From the NCBI GenBank assembly GCA_029556915.1, contig JAKQIT010000146.1, positions 1 to 64,000 of the forward strand: DNA of 64,000 nt, read 5' to 3'. Numbering within the stretch: position 1 is the stretch's first letter; each line of letters starts with the position of its first letter. The stretch is from Pseudomonadota bacterium. Its GTDB lineage: Bacteria > Pseudomonadota > Gammaproteobacteria > Burkholderiales > Methylophilaceae. The position numbers were made by a program, and so were the translations under genes. Below are positions 62,739-64,000 of the stretch, piece by piece. The notes beneath the pieces are model-generated. The model did no database searches, had not been told where the DNA came from, and saw nothing but the letters and a program-made list of their open reading frames with translations.

Positions 62739-63101
62739 TTAATTAAGATTATAAACTTTACTATTCTTTATATAGATATAATTGTTTAAAACAAAATCTT
62801 TAATTTCTGCATGGCTTTCATATGAGTTTATTTCATTATATAAAAGAATAAAGAATATATTTTTATCAATATCTTCATTATTTTTATCAGCTTCATCAGC
62901 TAAATTTTGAATGAAATTAACCCATTCCAAAGAAAAAATAGGTAAATCTTCTTTTTTAATATGATTTAATCTTAATTCTTCATAATGATTTAAAGCACCT
63001 ATTAAACAATTTTTAATTACTTTAAATGAAAGTTGCTCTAAAACATTTTTGTTAGCATTATGATTTCTTAAATATTGTTCTTGATTTAGTATATATGCCA
63101 T
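62739..63101 (-). CDS. Element protein C, unknown, paralogue of protein A
   Basis: 120 residues, no known motif, no signal or membrane segment, predicted mostly helical, very AT-rich codons (Asn, Lys, Ile dominate). Residues 21-68 align without gaps to residues 13-60 of the protein at 63395-63778 with 17 of 48 identities, and a second block (HAEIKDFVLNNYIY) aligns to HKDIKEFITNLYLF. The ATG has AAAGGGG about 8 nt upstream and lies 1 nt after the stop of the middle gene. Confidence 0.75.
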   Translation of the reverse strand: MAYILNQEQYLRNHNANKNVLEQLSFKVIKNCLIGALNHYEELRLNHIKKEDLPIFSLEWVNFIQNLADEADKNNEDIDKNIFFILLYNEINSYESHAEIKDFVLNNYIYIKNSKVYNLN

Positions 63102-63102
63102 T

Positions 63103-63393
63103 TTAAACCCCTTTATTTTTGTTAAGTATATTTTTTTCTAATGCAATCATTGAGAAGCATAGAGTAGCTAAAATTGCAGTATTTTCGTGTTCTTTACTGT
63201 CCTTAAATTTACTTCTATCTAAATAACTTAAATGAAATTCAAGTAATTTATCAAAAGCTAATGGCAAGTTTTTAGCTGTATCTTCTCTTTCAAGCATATC
63301 GCTTAATGTAGCTATTACACCTTCTTTTAATGGATTTTTGTTTCTTTCATTAAAAGTAGAGTTTTTTAAATAGTTATCTAATAAGCTTTTCAT
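63103..63393 (-). CDS. Element protein B, unknown
   Basis: 96 residues, helical, no recognisable domain. Contains EGVIATLSDMLEREDTAKNLP and a C-terminal hydrophobic helix TAILATLCFSMIALEKNIL that may be buried rather than membrane-spanning. Starts 1 nt after the stop of protein A with no separate ribosome site (translational coupling) and ends 1 nt before the start of protein C. AT-rich like its neighbours. Confidence 0.7.
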   Translation of the reverse strand: MKSLLDNYLKNSTFNERNKNPLKEGVIATLSDMLEREDTAKNLPLAFDKLLEFHLSYLDRSKFKDSKEHENTAILATLCFSMIALEKNILNKNKGV

Positions 63394-63394
63394 A

Positions 63395-63778
63395 TTAAAT
63401 AGTCACAACAATGGGGTTATAGTATTCTTTTAATTCTTTTAATCTTGCTGCTCTTTCACATTCAAATAAATAAAGGTTTGTAATAAATTCTTTAATATCT
63501 TTGTGTTTTTTACAAGATAATACTTTACTTGTTAGTTCAGCTTCAAAATCTTCAAAAACATTATCAAGGTCAAAATAACCATATCTATTAGTTTGAATTG
63601 CAAAAATGTCTAAATATGTTACCCAAGTTAAAGCACGAAGAGGTATTTCTTCGTCTGTAATATTATCTAAGGCTAATTGTTTGTATATTGGTAAAACAGA
63701 AATCAAAGAGGTTTGAATTTGTTTTAATGTGAATTGGTTTAATGCTTTATTGATTTTTTCTAATGTGTAATATGACAT
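63395..63778 (-). CDS. Element protein A, unknown, paralogue of protein C
   Basis: 127 residues, mostly helical, no named family. Pattern LNQFTLKQIQTSLISVL, EEIPLRALTWVTYLDIF and HKDIKEFITNLYLFECERAARL is shared with protein C. AAGGA lies about 9 nt before the ATG, and a good sigma-70 promoter lies 90-120 nt upstream. First gene of a three-gene coupled operon on the integrated element. Confidence 0.75.
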   Translation of the reverse strand: MSYYTLEKINKALNQFTLKQIQTSLISVLPIYKQLALDNITDEEIPLRALTWVTYLDIFAIQTNRYGYFDLDNVFEDFEAELTSKVLSCKKHKDIKEFITNLYLFECERAARLKELKEYYNPIVVTI

Positions 63779-63868
63779 TTGATGTATTCCTTTTAAATCT
63801 TAGTTTAGTTTTGTTTCTCCTTTGTATTGCACCCGTAATTCTTTTGTTGGGTAATCATTAAAGATTTA

Positions 63869-63897
63869 ATTATATCACAATCAAATATAGTTCACAA
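63869..63897 (-). promoter_or_regulatory. Sigma-70 promoter of the element operon
   Basis: Minus strand: TTGTGA (63897-63892), 17-nt spacer, TATAAT (63874-63869), 91 nt before the ATG at 63778. The long leader 63779-63862 has no clear structure. Confidence 0.75.
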
Positions 63898-63910
63898 GTA
63901 TTATTATAAA

Positions 63911-63942
63911 GTTAATTAAAAAGCCATTATTAAAAATGGCTT
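63911..63942 (-). terminator. Intrinsic terminator of a gene entering from the right edge
   Basis: Minus strand: AAGCCATT / AATGGCTT stem, 6-nt loop, then TTTTTAATT. It separates the partial gene at 63950-64000 from the promoter of the element operon. Confidence 0.75.
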
Positions 63943-63949
63943 GTGTTTA

Positions 63950-64000
63950 TTAAAATTCAAATATTGTTTTTAAGTTATTTAGTTTCTCTGTTTTAAAAAG
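63950..64000 (-). CDS. C-terminal end of an unidentified element gene (truncated by window edge)
   Basis: Only about 16 codons, ending ...KTEKLNNLKTIFEF then TAA, placed 8 nt before an intrinsic terminator, which is the main support. The AT-rich composition matches the neighbouring element genes. No function can be inferred. Confidence 0.4.
   Translation of the reverse strand, partial: LFKTEKLNNLKTIFEF

Overview
The window looks like a chromosome segment of a betaproteobacterial methylotroph of the Methylophilaceae (Methylotenera/Methylophilus type). The evidence is a truncated XoxF-type PQQ methanol dehydrogenase at the left edge, a complete Pil-Chp chemosensory operon, a DUF3619/DUF3106 ECF-sigma operon of the kind seen in betaproteobacteria, and moderate-to-low GC. 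This is inferred from protein resemblance only; no rRNA is present.

Layout. 1-6785: xoxF 5' end, then a dnaE-accA-tilS run, all on the minus strand. 6983-15363: pilG-pilH-pilI-pilJ-chpA, the signalling array that controls twitching motility, with a FIST-domain sensor gene divergent from it. 16891-24312: tpx, a MazG-like pyrophosphatase, an rRNA methyltransferase, a Sel1-repeat protein, and a DUF1287 / spermidine-synthase-like / RNB-nuclease run. 24499-30481: PPK2, a CobW GTPase, and an HDAC-like deacylase next to a Pat-type acetyltransferase. 30741-38393: TonB-like protein, HrpA helicase, GAF protein, exported ATP-dependent ligase, methyltransferase. 38673-41958: an orphan GspG-like pseudopilin coupled to a GGDEF-EAL protein. 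42082-44154: an exported 11-residue-repeat protein and an ECF sigma operon. 44493-55530: rbgA, a cyclase-homology membrane protein, rep, a large PAS-GGDEF-EAL protein and uup. 55725-62051: YkgJ-like protein and an RND heavy-metal efflux operon with a small His-rich leader protein. 62293-64000: the edge of a very AT-rich integrated element.

Two features stand out. First, a family of about 70-bp hairpin repeats occurs eleven times (6898 to 62264). Ten of the eleven lie 15-60 nt beyond the 3' end of a gene that closes a transcription unit, always in the same orientation relative to that gene, and the stems show compensatory changes. This looks like a dispersed 3'-end/terminator RNA element. Second, the right end carries a tRNA-Arg(CCT) 3' half (62293-62338), four copies of an 11-bp arm-type repeat (62399-62462), an intact AT-rich tRNA-Arg(CCT) (62465-62539), and a translationally coupled three-gene operon of unknown proteins, two of them paralogous. 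This is the anatomy of a tyrosine-integrase attachment site plus element cargo; the integrase itself would lie outside the window.

Regulatory themes that recur are second messengers (two GGDEF-EAL proteins, a cyclase-homology protein), surface appendages (Pil-Chp, pseudopilin), polyphosphate, and protein acylation.
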